Source: Achromobacter xylosoxidans A8 | GTDB taxonomy: Bacteria; Pseudomonadota; Gammaproteobacteria; Burkholderiales; Burkholderiaceae_B | Direction: 5' to 3' | Length of the DNA: 64,000 bases | Assembly: GCF_000165835.1 (NCBI RefSeq) | Contig: NC_014641.1 | Span: 1 to 64,000 of the forward strand | Shown here: piece after piece, positions 8,947 through 17,939 of the stretch | How the letters are laid out: the number at the start of each line of letters is the position of its first letter | Position numbering within the stretch: the first letter of the stretch is position 1 | Position numbers and translations under genes: made by a program | The notes under the pieces: generated by a model | Database searches by the model: none | Seen by the model: the letters and a program-made list of their open reading frames with translations, nothing else | Told to the model about the DNA's origin: nothing

Positions 8947-10326
8947 ATGAGTGACCAAGCCGATCAAATGGCACCGGACGCCTCGCCGGGCGCGGTATCG
9001 AAGAAGTCCGGCGTGCGGCGTGTCAACAACATGCCGATGTACATCCTTGCGGCCGCGCTGGGTGCCTTCCTGCTGGTGATGATGCTGGTCGCGGCGGATC
9101 GCGCTGCGAAGCAGAACGCACCGGCGCAAGGCGCGGCCGAGAAGGCGGGTAACACGTCGATGTTCGCCAAGGAGATCGTCGGCGACAGGGATGGCGGCAC
9201 GGTAGAAGCGGCCTCGCCGCTCAAGCCGCCGGAGCTGGCGACCGGGCCAGAGGCTGCGCCGGTGCTTGTCGCGCGCCCCGACCTGGACGCGCCGCCGCCA
9301 CCGCCCAGCGGCAACCTGGGCCAGCCGGTGCATGACGATGAAGCCGACCGCATCCGCATGGCGAAGCTGCAAATGTTCCAGGAAGCGGTCAAGGCCAAGA
9401 CGGGCGTTCGTGTCGATGCGCCGCGCAGCAGCGGGTCATCGGGCGCGCAGCCGGGCACGCCGCAGACGCGCGACGAAATGCTGTCCCGCCTGGCGGCTGT
9501 GCGGCAGCAAATCGGTGCGCAAGCATCGGGCGATCCGACCGCCGCCTATCAGGCCCGGCTCGCGCAGCTTCGCGCCTCGGGCGTCGGCGGCCAGCAGGCC
9601 GGCGGCGGCGTGGGTGGTGGTGCGCCGCAGCTCTTGCAAACCGCCGGTGGCGGCCAGGGCAAGAACTACGCGCAGTTCGCGGGAAGCGGCCAGGGCGACC
9701 GTTGGCGGCTGGACTCCCAGCCCGAAGCGCCGCGCTCGCCCTTCGAGCTGCGCGCCGGCTTCGTGGTGCCGGCCACGCTCATTTCGGGCATCAACTCCGA
9801 CTTGCCGGGCCAGATCATGGCCCAGGTCGCGCAGAACGTGTACGACACGCCGACCGGCAAGCATCTGCTGATTCCGCAAGGCTCGCGCCTGGTCGGGTCG
9901 TATTCGAGCGATGTTGCCTACGGTCAGTCGCGCGTGCTTGTGGCTTGGCAGCGCATCGTGTTCCCCGATGGCAAGGCGATGGACATTGGCACGATGCCGG
10001 GCGCGGATAGCGCCGGGTACGCGGGCTTCAATGACCAGGTGAATAACCACTACCTGCGCGTGTTCGGCTCGGCCTTCCTCATGTCGGGCGTCATCGCCGC
10101 CGTGAGCATGAGCCAGGACAACAGCGGTTCCACCGGCAATCAGCAGCGCGCCAGCGATGCTTTGAGCGAAGCACTTGGGCAAGTGCTGGGCAACACCATC
10201 GCCCAACTCGTTTCCAAGAATCTGAACATTGCCCCGACCTTGGAAATCCGCCCCGGCTATCGGTTCAACGTCATCGTGACCAAGGACATGACGTTCTCGA
10301 AGCCGTACCAATCGTTTGACTACTAA
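8947..10326 (+). CDS. trbI: TrbI core complex protein (VirB10 family)
   Basis: 459-aa VirB10-type protein spanning both membranes. One helix at about residues 33-53 (MYILAAALGAFLLVMMLVAA) is followed by a proline-rich segment (PPPPPSG near residue 117) and the C-terminal VirB10 beta-barrel domain (TGKHLLIPQGSRLVGSYS; EIRPGYRFNVIVTKDM). It starts 3 bases after trbH. It transmits the energy state of the ATPases to the outer-membrane pore. Confidence 0.96.
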   Translation: MSDQADQMAPDASPGAVSKKSGVRRVNNMPMYILAAALGAFLLVMMLVAADRAAKQNAPAQGAAEKAGNTSMFAKEIVGDRDGGTVEAASPLKPPELATGPEAAPVLVARPDLDAPPPPPSGNLGQPVHDDEADRIRMAKLQMFQEAVKAKTGVRVDAPRSSGSSGAQPGTPQTRDEMLSRLAAVRQQIGAQASGDPTAAYQARLAQLRASGVGGQQAGGGVGGGAPQLLQTAGGGQGKNYAQFAGSGQGDRWRLDSQPEAPRSPFELRAGFVVPATLISGINSDLPGQIMAQVAQNVYDTPTGKHLLIPQGSRLVGSYSSDVAYGQSRVLVAWQRIVFPDGKAMDIGTMPGADSAGYAGFNDQVNNHYLRVFGSAFLMSGVIAAVSMSQDNSGSTGNQQRASDALSEALGQVLGNTIAQLVSKNLNIAPTLEIRPGYRFNVIVTKDMTFSKPYQSFDY

Positions 10327-10342
10327 CGCCAGGAGAAAGCAA

Positions 10343-11116
10343 ATGAAGCAGAAGTTTTTAGCCGCTAAAGTCGCTCTCGCCGTCACTCTGATGGCCGGGT
10401 CGATCACCACCATGTCGCCCGCGCAGGCCGGCATTCCCGTCATCGACGGCGGGAACCTGGTGCAGAACGTCATGACGGCCATCGAGTCGGTGGCGCAGAC
10501 GCTCAAGCAAATTGAGCAGTACCAAACCCAGCTCCAGCAGTACGAAAACATGATCCAGAACACGGTCGCGCCGGCGGCCTATATCTGGGATCAGGCGCAG
10601 TCCACGATCAACGGGCTGATGAATGCGGTCGATACGCTGAACTACTACAAGACCCAGCTCGGCAGCATCGACTCGTACCTGGGCAAGTTCCAGGACGTGG
10701 CCTACTACCGCAGCTCGCCGTGCTTCAACGGCACCGGCGGCTGCACGCCCGCCGAACAGGCCGCAATGGCCGAGAACCGCCGCCTGGCGAGCGAGAGCCA
10801 GAAGAAGGCCAACGATGCCTTGTTCAAGGGCCTGGATCGCCAGCAGGACGCCTTGAAGTCCGACGCGCGCCAGCTCGAACGGCTCCAGTCGGCCGCGCAG
10901 GGCGCGAACGGGCAAATGCAGGCCATCGGCTTCGCCAACCAGCTCGCGGCCCAGCAGGCAAACCAGCTTCTGCAAATCCGGGGCCTCATGGTCGCGCAGC
11001 AGAACGCCATCGCCACGCGGATGCAGGTCGAAGCCGACCGTGAAGCGCAGCAGCAAGCCGCCGGCGAGGCGCTGCGCAAGGGCGAGTACAGGGCCAGTCC
11101 GGCCCGTAATTGGTAA
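10343..11116 (+). CDS. trbJ: TrbJ mating-pair formation protein (VirB5-like)
   Basis: 257-aa exported protein; the signal peptide ends near SPAQA (about residue 27). The long coiled-coil-prone body rich in Gln and Ala is typical of TrbJ/VirB5 minor pilus components. I use the ATG at 10343 with AGGAGA upstream rather than the GTG-like start at 10316 inside trbI. A KorB operator is embedded in codons 5-9. In RK2 TrbJ and TrbK act together in entry exclusion. Confidence 0.93.
   Translation: MKQKFLAAKVALAVTLMAGSITTMSPAQAGIPVIDGGNLVQNVMTAIESVAQTLKQIEQYQTQLQQYENMIQNTVAPAAYIWDQAQSTINGLMNAVDTLNYYKTQLGSIDSYLGKFQDVAYYRSSPCFNGTGGCTPAEQAAMAENRRLASESQKKANDALFKGLDRQQDALKSDARQLERLQSAAQGANGQMQAIGFANQLAAQQANQLLQIRGLMVAQQNAIATRMQVEADREAQQQAAGEALRKGEYRASPARNW
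10357..10369. promoter_or_regulatory. KorB operator inside trbJ
   Basis: A perfect TTTAGCCGCTAAA lies within the first codons of trbJ (encoding FLAAK). Intragenic KorB sites are known in IncP-1 backbones and are thought to serve partition or long-range silencing. Confidence 0.9.
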
Positions 11117-11125
11117 GGGGGATAC

Positions 11126-11347
11126 ATGCGCCTATCCAAACCCTCGATCCTGGCAGCGGCCGCCCTTGTGGCGGCCCTGCTGGCCGGCTGCGAGAAAAAG
11201 CCCGAGCCGGTGACGCTGCCCGAAGTGAATGCCGAGAACTGCAAACCCGAGAACATCGCCAAGCTCGATAAGAGCGTGCAAGAGGCGTTTTCATCGCAGT
11301 GCCTGCGGGCCGGCTCGTTCAAACCTAGCGAACCTAAGTCCTGGTGA
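11126..11347 (+). CDS. trbK: TrbK entry-exclusion lipoprotein
   Basis: 73-aa small lipoprotein: a hydrophobic leader (about residues 7-21) ends in LLAGC, so Cys22 would be lipidated; the mature part is ~50 residues. TrbK of IncP-1 plasmids blocks entry of related plasmids into a cell already carrying one. Placed between trbJ and trbL as in RK2 and R751, with a GGGG-containing ribosome site. Confidence 0.92.
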   Translation: MRLSKPSILAAAALVAALLAGCEKKPEPVTLPEVNAENCKPENIAKLDKSVQEAFSSQCLRAGSFKPSEPKSW

Positions 11348-11358
11348 GGTACTGACGA

Positions 11359-13077
11359 ATGAGAATGCCAGCCAGCTTGAAACTCGCCCTGCCGCTGCTC
11401 GTTTGGCTGGCGTTCTTTTCTACGGACGCTTCCGCCCAAATGAACAGCTCGGGCCTCTTCGATGACGTTCTGAACCGCTACAACGCCGCCGCCAGCGGCT
11501 GGGCCGGTGTCATCACCAACGCCGCATCCTGGTTGTTCTGGCTGCTGGTGACGATCTCGATGGTCTGGACGTTCGGCATGATGGCCTTGCGCAAGGCCGA
11601 CATTGGGGAGTTCTTCGCGGAGCTTGTCCGCTTCACCATCTTCACCGGCTTCTTCTGGTGGTTGCTGACGAACGGCCCTAACTTCGCCTCGACCATCTAT
11701 GCGTCGCTACGCCAAATTGCCGGCAACGCGACGGGCTTGGGTCAAGCCTTGTCGCCTTCCGGCATTGTCGATATTGGCTTTGCCATCTTCTACAAGGTGA
11801 TGGATCAGTCCTCGGTGTGGTCGCCGGTGGACAGCATGGCCGGCATCCTCATGGCCGTTGCCATCTTGATCGTGCTCGCGCTCATCGGCGTGAACATGCT
11901 TCTTCTCCTGGCGTCTGGTTGGGTGCTCGCCTATGGCGGCGTGTTCTTCCTCGGCTTCGGTGGGTCGCGGTGGACTTCCGACATGGCGATCAACTACTAC
12001 AAGACCGTGCTGGGTGTGGCCGCGCAGCTCATGGCAATGGTGCTGCTGGTCGGCATCGGCAAGACCTTTCTGGATGACTACTACGCGCGCATGAGCGAGG
12101 GGATCAACCTCAAGGAAATGGGCGTGATGCTCATCGTCTGCGTGATCCTGCTGGCACTCGTCAACAAGATTCCGGCGCTCATCGCCGGCGTCATCACCGG
12201 CGCGAGCGTGGGCGGTGCCGGCATCGGCAACTTCGGCGCAGGCGCGGCCCTCGGTGCCGCTGGCATGGCGGCCGCAGCAGCGGCAACCGGCGGCGCTGCT
12301 CTGGCGGCCGGCGCGGCCTCGGCCGCCGGCGGTGCTTCTGCGGTCATGGCCGCGTTCTCGAAGGCCAATGAAAACGTCTCGTCCGGGTCGGATGTCATGT
12401 CCATGCTGGGCGGTGGTGGTGGCGGCGACTCTGGCGGTGGTGGTGGCGGTGAAGCCGGCACCAGCACGCCCCTGGGCCAAGCCGCCGGCTTCGGTGGCGG
12501 CGGTGGCGACTCTGGCGGCGGCGGCAGCAGCGGCGGCGAGTCGAAGGGCGGCGACAAAGGCGGCGACAAGGCCGGCGGCGATAAGGCCGGCTCCAGCTCG
12601 AAGGGTGGCGAAGGCGGCGGCCAGAAGGCCAGCGGCGGCGGTGACGCCGGCGGCGCGAAGGCCGGCCAGGGTGGCGGCCAGGGCCAGGGAGCGGGGCAGG
12701 GCGGCCAGCAGGACGCACCTGGTAGTACCGGCCCCGGCATGCTGGCCTCGGCCGCTTCCGCGCTTGGCAAGGCCGGCCGCGTCACGGCCGACGCCGGCGC
12801 GAACTTGGCGAAGGGTGTAGGTGCGGTGGCGGCCGCGAAGGCCGCCAGCATGCGCGACTCGGCGATGGAACGCATCGCCGACACCACCGGCGGAAAGATC
12901 GCGGCCGCGATCAAGGCGCAGGGCGGCAGCTCGGCCGACACGAGCATCGACGTGCCCGATCAACAACCCTCGCCGACCTTCGGCGACAACAGCCTGGCCG
13001 GAGCTGACAGCTCTGCCGATCCCGAGTCCGAAGTAGCCGCGTTCCGTGACGGCGGCCGCAACGACAAATCTGCGTAA
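11359..13077 (+). CDS. trbL: TrbL polytopic channel protein (VirB6 family)
   Basis: 572-aa inner-membrane channel component. A signal-like segment ends near DASA (about residue 26). Five or so membrane helices lie between residues 45 and 290. A soluble C-terminal third follows, extremely rich in Gly, Ala, Ser and Lys (about 350-465, runs of GGGG and KGGDK). This low-complexity tail is known in TrbL and varies in length; the in-frame codons here look intact. Confidence 0.95.
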   Translation: MRMPASLKLALPLLVWLAFFSTDASAQMNSSGLFDDVLNRYNAAASGWAGVITNAASWLFWLLVTISMVWTFGMMALRKADIGEFFAELVRFTIFTGFFWWLLTNGPNFASTIYASLRQIAGNATGLGQALSPSGIVDIGFAIFYKVMDQSSVWSPVDSMAGILMAVAILIVLALIGVNMLLLLASGWVLAYGGVFFLGFGGSRWTSDMAINYYKTVLGVAAQLMAMVLLVGIGKTFLDDYYARMSEGINLKEMGVMLIVCVILLALVNKIPALIAGVITGASVGGAGIGNFGAGAALGAAGMAAAAAATGGAALAAGAASAAGGASAVMAAFSKANENVSSGSDVMSMLGGGGGGDSGGGGGGEAGTSTPLGQAAGFGGGGGDSGGGGSSGGESKGGDKGGDKAGGDKAGSSSKGGEGGGQKASGGGDAGGAKAGQGGGQGQGAGQGGQQDAPGSTGPGMLASAASALGKAGRVTADAGANLAKGVGAVAAAKAASMRDSAMERIADTTGGKIAAAIKAQGGSSADTSIDVPDQQPSPTFGDNSLAGADSSADPESEVAAFRDGGRNDKSA

Positions 13078-13095
13078 CCCAAAGGAGTGTTCATC

Positions 13096-13674
13096 ATGAA
13101 GAAGAAGTTGCTTTCCATCGTGGCCGCTGTGGCGGCCCTCTGCTCGGTCGGCACGGCCAGCGCGCAAGACGTGCTGACCGGCGACACCCGCCTGGCTTGC
13201 GAGGCGATCCTGTGCCTCGCAAGCGGCACCCGCCCGAGCGAATGCGCGCCGTCGCTTCGCAAGTATTTCAGCATCACGGCGCGGAAAATGTCCGACACGA
13301 TCAAGAAGCGCAAGAACTTCCTCGATCTGTGCCCGGTGTCGAACCAGACGCCGGAAATGTCCGCGCTGGTGTCGGCCATGTCGCGCGGCGCTGGCCGTTG
13401 CGATGCGCAGGCCCTGAATCAAACGCTGGTGTTCTGGCAGGGCTACGAGGACGGGACGACGTACATCAGCAACCAGATGCCCGACTACTGCGCGGCCTAC
13501 ACCAACCACGCTTACACCGATTTCAGCAGCACCAAGCCGCGCTATGTCGGCACGCCAGAAAGGGGCGGGTATTGGGTCGAAGCGGCCGACTATGACCGGG
13601 CGCTGGCCGAGTACAACGAACGCATCCGGCGCGAGGACGAAGAGCGCCGCCGCGCTTCCTGGGGGGGTTACTGA
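13096..13674 (+). CDS. trbM: TrbM conjugal transfer protein
   Basis: 192-aa exported protein; signal peptide MKKKLLSIVAAVAALCSVGT-ASA. Several conserved cysteines (CEAILCLASG, ECAPSLRKYF, DLCPV, GRCDAQ) and a TyrThrAsn-rich C-terminus are typical of the TrbM family. The ATG at 13096 is chosen over the GTG at 13087 because AAAGGAG sits 8 bases ahead. Role in transfer is not well defined. Confidence 0.93.
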   Translation: MKKKLLSIVAAVAALCSVGTASAQDVLTGDTRLACEAILCLASGTRPSECAPSLRKYFSITARKMSDTIKKRKNFLDLCPVSNQTPEMSALVSAMSRGAGRCDAQALNQTLVFWQGYEDGTTYISNQMPDYCAAYTNHAYTDFSSTKPRYVGTPERGGYWVEAADYDRALAEYNERIRREDEERRRASWGGY

Positions 13675-13675
13675 C

Positions 13676-14311
13676 ATGCCCTTTGCTGCCGACCTTCCGC
13701 CGCAGCTCCAGGAGCGCGTCGTGTGCGCCGTTTCGGCGGCCGTGAAGTACGAAGTGCCGGCCAACATCGTGTTGGCCGTCGCGGAGAAGGAAGGCGGCAA
13801 GCCGGGCCAGTGGGTGCGCAACTCGAACGGCACTCATGACGTGGGGCCGATGCAGTTCAACACGGCTTACCTGCGCGACCTGGCCCGCTACGGCATCACG
13901 GCGGACGATGTAGCGGCCGCTGGCTGCTACTCGTTCGACCTCGCCGCCTGGCGCTTGCGGATGCACATTCGCAACGACAAGGGCGATCTCTGGACGAAGG
14001 CCGCGAATTACCACTCACGCACGCCGCAGTACAACGCGGTGTATCGCGCCGACCTGATGCGCAAGGCCGCCAAGTGGGCGGATTGGCTCGAAGCTCGGTT
14101 CGTCACGCTGGACGTGACGAAGGCGGGGGCCACGCCCTCGATGCCGACCGGGCCAGCGCCGGCGGTGCAAGCCGCCCAGCAGGCCACGGCAGCGGCCCCA
14201 GCGGCCGCGCCGGCGGCCAGGCCGGCAGCAGCTCCATCCATCAACGTCGCGGGCGGCTACGTGCCGCGCTCGATCTCCTTCAACAACAGAAGCGAAGGCT
14301 CGCCGGAGTAG
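13676..14311 (+). CDS. trbN: TrbN lytic transglycosylase (VirB1-like)
   Basis: 211-aa lytic-transglycosylase-like protein that would open peptidoglycan for the transfer apparatus. It has the SLT-type fold signature with a candidate catalytic Glu in NIVLAVAEKEGG (about residue 40) and the GPMQFNTAYL segment (about 60). The C-terminal ~50 residues are Ala/Pro-rich and probably a linker. The ATG at 13676 follows the trbM stop by one base; a longer in-frame frame from 13544 overlaps trbM and is not credible. Confidence 0.93.
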   Translation: MPFAADLPPQLQERVVCAVSAAVKYEVPANIVLAVAEKEGGKPGQWVRNSNGTHDVGPMQFNTAYLRDLARYGITADDVAAAGCYSFDLAAWRLRMHIRNDKGDLWTKAANYHSRTPQYNAVYRADLMRKAAKWADWLEARFVTLDVTKAGATPSMPTGPAPAVQAAQQATAAAPAAAPAARPAAAPSINVAGGYVPRSISFNNRSEGSPE

Positions 14312-14325
14312 GGCGGGCCTTCCGA

Positions 14326-14338
14326 TTTAGCGGCTAAA
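14326..14338. promoter_or_regulatory. KorB operator upstream of trbO
   Basis: A perfect TTTAGCGGCTAAA lies in the 29-base gap between trbN and trbO. Confidence 0.9.
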
Positions 14339-14340
14339 AC

Positions 14341-14610
14341 ATGGACAAATTCCACGCCTTCATGATGCGCTACACGCTCGGTTTCGGCCGGGTGCTGACC
14401 GCCTATTGCAACTGGGCCGAATCGCAGGCCAAGGGGCAATTCGATCTGCTCTTGCTGGGCCTCGGCCCGATCTTCGCGCTGGGTCTGCTGCTGTGGGCGC
14501 TGCCGGCATGGATCGGCAAGCCCATTGCCTTCGTGCTGTCGCTTCCTGCGCTGTACATCATCTTCCTGGTGCTGCGCGCCTATGCCTCACGCGGGGGCAA
14601 GCGCGGATGA
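14341..14610 (+). CDS. trbO: TrbO conserved membrane protein
   Basis: 89-aa protein with two hydrophobic segments (about residues 36-56 and 60-78). Position between trbN and trbP and length fit TrbO, which in RK2 is not essential for transfer. The stop overlaps the trbP start. No catalytic motif is visible. Confidence 0.88.
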   Translation: MDKFHAFMMRYTLGFGRVLTAYCNWAESQAKGQFDLLLLGLGPIFALGLLLWALPAWIGKPIAFVLSLPALYIIFLVLRAYASRGGKRG

Positions 14611-15305
14611 AGCCCTTGCACGTGCCGGATGGGACGGTCGAAGCGTTGAAGTGGCTCGCGCTGGCCCTGATGACCGGCGATCACGTCAACAAGTACCTGT
14701 TCAATGGCACGCTGCCGTTTCTCTTCGAGGCCGGCCGCCTGGCGCTGCCGATCTTCGTTTTCGTGCTGGCCTACAACCTGGCTCGACCTGGTGCATTCGA
14801 GCGCGGCGCGTACACGCGCACGATGAAGCGCCTCGCGGTGTTCGGCGCTGTGGCCTCGGTGCCCTTCGTCGCCCTGGGTGGCCTGTCCGCCGGGTGGTGG
14901 CCCCTCAATGTCTTGTTCACGCTCCTGGTCGTGACGGCGTGCGCCTACCTGGTGGAAAAGGGCGGCCCGCTGCACCTGGTCGGCGCCGGCCTGGTGTTCC
15001 TGGTCGGTGGCGGCCTGGTCGAATACTGGTGGCCGGCCGTGGCCTTCGGCCTGGCGGTGTGGTCGTACCGCAAGCGGCCCACCTGGGCCGCCGCGGCCGT
15101 CGCGCTGCTCGCCTGCGCGGCGCTGTGGTTCATCAATCGCAACCTGTGGGCGCTGGCCTCGCTGCCGCTGCTCCTGGTCGCTTCCCGCGTCGATCTGCCC
15201 ATGCCGCGCCTGCGCTGGGCGTTCTACGCCTATTACCCGCTGCACCTGGCCGCTCTGTGGTTGATCCGCATCCCCATGAGCAAGGCCGGCTACCTGTTCT
15301 TCTGA
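14607..15305 (+). CDS. trbP: TrbP, TraX-family membrane protein (pilin N-acetylase-like)
   Basis: 232-aa polytopic membrane protein related to F-plasmid TraX, which acetylates pilin. The TraX signature is visible as LKWLALALMTGDHVNKYLF (residues 12-30) and ARPYNLA-like FVLAYNLARPG (about 50). About seven hydrophobic helices. The ATG at 14607 overlaps the trbO stop (ATGA) and matches the 232-aa RK2 length; the longer frame upstream is a shadow of trbO. Confidence 0.92.
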   Translation: MKPLHVPDGTVEALKWLALALMTGDHVNKYLFNGTLPFLFEAGRLALPIFVFVLAYNLARPGAFERGAYTRTMKRLAVFGAVASVPFVALGGLSAGWWPLNVLFTLLVVTACAYLVEKGGPLHLVGAGLVFLVGGGLVEYWWPAVAFGLAVWSYRKRPTWAAAAVALLACAALWFINRNLWALASLPLLLVASRVDLPMPRLRWAFYAYYPLHLAALWLIRIPMSKAGYLFF

Positions 15306-15320
15306 TTTGGAGTCCGCACC

Positions 15321-15764
15321 ATGCGCAAAGCCCTTTTTCTGACCCTCTCCTTGGCGTCCCTTGCCTTCGCGCCTGGCGCGATGGCCGCCGGCGCTGCCGG
15401 CATGGCGGCCGTGAGCTATGGCGAGCCGGTCTTGACCGCTGTTTCGGTGTCCTTCTCCGACAGCAGCACCACGTTCCGGCCGGACGCTTCCACGGCCGAG
15501 CTGCTGGCCGAGGCGAAGGGGGCCACGATCATCTACGTCAGCGGTCGCACCAGCACGCTACGCCCCAGCGCGGCCGATGAGGCCCTGGCCTTGCGCCGGG
15601 CCTTGTCGGCCCGCCAGTACCTGATTGCGCGCGGCGTGTCGCCGCTCAAGATCATGGTGAACTTCGCTTCGGCATCCGACTTCGTGGCCGACAACTCGAC
15701 GCCAGAAGGGCGGCACCAGAACCAGCGCGTGGACATTGAAGTCATCTACGTGCCTACGTACTAA
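15321..15764 (+). CDS. upf30.5: Upf30.5, OmpA-like outer-membrane protein
   Basis: 147-aa exported protein with a signal peptide ending near AMA (residue 22). The C-terminal ~90 residues resemble the OmpA peptidoglycan-binding fold (VSFSDSSTTFRPDAS; ATIIYVSGRTST; ALRRALSARQYLIARGVSPLKI; NQRVDIEVIYV). The gene follows trbP by 15 bases, the place of upf30.5 in IncP-1 backbones. It may anchor the transfer apparatus to the wall; the function is inferred. Confidence 0.85.
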   Translation: MRKALFLTLSLASLAFAPGAMAAGAAGMAAVSYGEPVLTAVSVSFSDSSTTFRPDASTAELLAEAKGATIIYVSGRTSTLRPSAADEALALRRALSARQYLIARGVSPLKIMVNFASASDFVADNSTPEGRHQNQRVDIEVIYVPTY

Positions 15765-15765
15765 A

Positions 15766-15790
15766 AGCCGCTCGCTTCGGTCTAGCGGCT
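15766..15790 (+). terminator. Hairpin after upf30.5, possible terminator
   Basis: AGCCGCT (15766-15772) pairs with AGCGGCT (15784-15790) around an 11-base loop directly after the stop codon. There is no T-run, so it may be an RNA-processing hairpin or a weak terminator of the trb transcript rather than a classic intrinsic terminator. Confidence 0.45.
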
Positions 15791-15866
15791 GCGTCACCTG
15801 CCTAGTGGTGAGCAGTCGGGGGCATCCCGACACCCAATTTCCTAACCAACCCTCAAGGTCGTGTCT

Positions 15867-16283
15867 ATGCAATCAACCAAGAAGTGTCTAGCCCTCGTTA
15901 TTCCATTGCTCGCCCTCGCGGGCTGCGCTGCGTTGGATCAAGTCGCCAAGGATGTGCAGAAGGCCACCGCCCCGGTGATGCTCACGGAATCCCTGCCGCA
16001 AATCTGCCAGGCCGCGAAAGACAACCAGGTGCGAGCAAACGGCCTCTATGCCAACAAGGGCCTTGCGGTCAGCGGTGAAGTGCGCTCCGTCACCGAAGGC
16101 TTCCAGCCTCGCTATCGGGTGTTCCTGCGCTCCGGCCAGGTTTCGGTGCATGCCGGTACAGACAACAAGCTCAACGTCACCCAGCTTTCAACCGGGAAAA
16201 CCGCTCGGGTGTCGGGTGTCGTGTCGGACGTGAGCTACGACTACAACGGGTGTTCGATCTCGCTGAAAGACGCGACGTGTTGA
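15867..16283 (+). CDS. Lipoprotein with OB-fold-like domain, 3' end altered by an IS
   Basis: 138-aa predicted lipoprotein: the leader MQSTKKCLALVIPLLALAGC ends in a LAGC lipobox. The body (AAKDNQVRANGLYANKGLAV... RVFLRSGQV... CSISLKDATC) resembles tRNA_anti-like/OB-fold periplasmic proteins. ATG at 15867 is preferred over the GTG at 15861 because AAGG lies in front. The last codon (TGT) and the stop (TGA, 16281-16283) come from the IS21 end that starts at 16278. The natural C-terminus may therefore be missing, though perhaps only a few residues. It is the last Tra2-side backbone gene before the insertion. I do not recognise a named function. Confidence 0.7.
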   Translation: MQSTKKCLALVIPLLALAGCAALDQVAKDVQKATAPVMLTESLPQICQAAKDNQVRANGLYANKGLAVSGEVRSVTEGFQPRYRVFLRSGQVSVHAGTDNKLNVTQLSTGKTARVSGVVSDVSYDYNGCSISLKDATC

Positions 16284-16382
16284 TTTCCATCCAGAACTGA
16301 TCCACTTAACCCGGTAATTTCCGTCTAAAACTGATCCACGTAACAACCCTAACCTGCTGATTTTTTCGGCAGGAGCATAGGA

Positions 16383-17939
16383 GTGATTGACGTGGCAACA
16401 TTAAGTGTCATCAGACGCTGGGCCCTGCGCGAGCAGTTGTCCATCCGAGAGATCGCCCGGCGCACCGGCCTGTCTCGCAACACCATCAAGAAGTACCTGC
16501 GCGCGGGTGTGGCGGAGCCGCACTACCCTCGGCGCATCAGTCCGAGCCAGCTCGATCCCTACGCCGAGAAGCTCTCAGGCTGGCTCAAGAGCGAAGCGGG
16601 CAAGTCGCGCAAGCAGCGGCGCACCGTGAAGCAACTCCACGCCGACCTGTCCGCCCTGGGCTACCCAGGCTCATACGGCCGGGTAGCCGCCTTCGCCCGA
16701 GTCTGGCAGCAGCAACGTCAGGAAGCGCAGCAGACCACCGGCCGAGGCACCTTCGTGCCGCTGGCCTTCGGTCCTGGCGAAGCGTTCCAATTCGACTGGA
16801 GCGAAGACTGGGCCGTCATCGGCGGCGAGCGCACCAAGCTGCAGGTAGCCCACTTCAAGCTCAGCCACAGTCGCGCCTTCACCGTGCGGGCTTATCCGCT
16901 GCAAACCCACGAGATGCTGTTCGATGCGCACAACCATGCCTTCGCGGTGTTGGGTGGCATTCCCCGGCGCGGTATCTACGACAACATGCGCACCGCCGTG
17001 GACAAGGTGCGCCGGGGCAAGGAGCGCGACGTCAACGCCCGTTTCAGCGCCATGGTCAGCCACTACCTGTTCGAGGCCGAGTTCTGCAATCCGGCCTCGG
17101 GCTGGGAGAAAGGGCAGGTGGAGAAGAACGTGCGTGATGCGCGTCACCGGCTGTGGCAACCCGTGCCGGCGTTTCCAACCCTGGCCGAACTCAACGAGTG
17201 GCTGGAGAACCGCTGCAAGACCTTGTGGCGCGAGATCGTCCACGGCAAGCTGCCAGGCACGGTGGCCGATGTCTGGGAGCAGGAGCGGCCCACCCTGATG
17301 CCGATGCCGCGCCCCTTCGACGGCTTCGTCGAACACACCAAGCGGGTCTCGCCCACCTGCCTGGTGCACTTCGAGCGCAACCGCTACAGCGTGCCGGCCT
17401 CCTACGCCAACCGGCCGGTGAGTCTGCGGGTCTACGCCGAGCGGCTGGTGGTCGCCGCCGAAGGTCAGATCTTGTGCGAGCACACGCGCCTCATCGACCG
17501 GCGCCACGACGTCGGTGGTCGGACCGTCTACGACTGGCGTCACTACCTGGCGGTGCTGCAGCGCAAGCCCGGTGCCTTGCGCAACGGTGCTCCGTTCGCC
17601 GAACTGCCGCCAGCCTTCAAACGGCTGCAGGCCATGTTGCTGCGCCAATCGGGTGGCGACCGGGAGATGGTGGAGATCCTGGCCCTGGTTCTGCACCACG
17701 ATGAACAGGCCGTGCTGGCCGCCGTGGAGCTGGCCTTGGAAGCTGGCGTGCCGACCAAGACCCATGTGCTGAACGTGCTGCATCGTTTGCTGGAAGGGGA
17801 GCCGGCGCCTGCGGCGCCGGTGACGGCACCACAGGCCCTGCGCTTGGTCAACGAACCTCAAGCCAACGTGCTGCGCTACGACCAGTTGCGCCGCCCCGCG
17901 GCTGCCCGCACAGCCCAGGAGGTGCGTCATGCGTCATGA
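16383..17939 (+). CDS. istA: IS21-family transposase IstA (copy 1)
   Basis: 518-aa DDE transposase. N-terminal helix-turn-helix ([21 protein letters not shown], about residues 13-33), rve integrase core starting at FQFDWSEDW (first Asp about 140), second Asp in [10 protein letters not shown] (about 200) and Glu in [13 protein letters not shown] (about 241). GTG start at 16383. It ends overlapping istB by 11 bases, the normal istAB arrangement. Intact. Confidence 0.93.
   Translation: MIDVATLSVIRRWALREQLSIREIARRTGLSRNTIKKYLRAGVAEPHYPRRISPSQLDPYAEKLSGWLKSEAGKSRKQRRTVKQLHADLSALGYPGSYGRVAAFARVWQQQRQEAQQTTGRGTFVPLAFGPGEAFQFDWSEDWAVIGGERTKLQVAHFKLSHSRAFTVRAYPLQTHEMLFDAHNHAFAVLGGIPRRGIYDNMRTAVDKVRRGKERDVNARFSAMVSHYLFEAEFCNPASGWEKGQVEKNVRDARHRLWQPVPAFPTLAELNEWLENRCKTLWREIVHGKLPGTVADVWEQERPTLMPMPRPFDGFVEHTKRVSPTCLVHFERNRYSVPASYANRPVSLRVYAERLVVAAEGQILCEHTRLIDRRHDVGGRTVYDWRHYLAVLQRKPGALRNGAPFAELPPAFKRLQAMLLRQSGGDREMVEILALVLHHDEQAVLAAVELALEAGVPTKTHVLNVLHRLLEGEPAPAAPVTAPQALRLVNEPQANVLRYDQLRRPAAARTAQEVRHAS

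Noticed and set aside
11707..13833. 708-aa minus-strand frame opposite trbL and trbM
   Set aside because: His/Arg/Gly-rich shadow of trbL codons; no ribosome site or motif.
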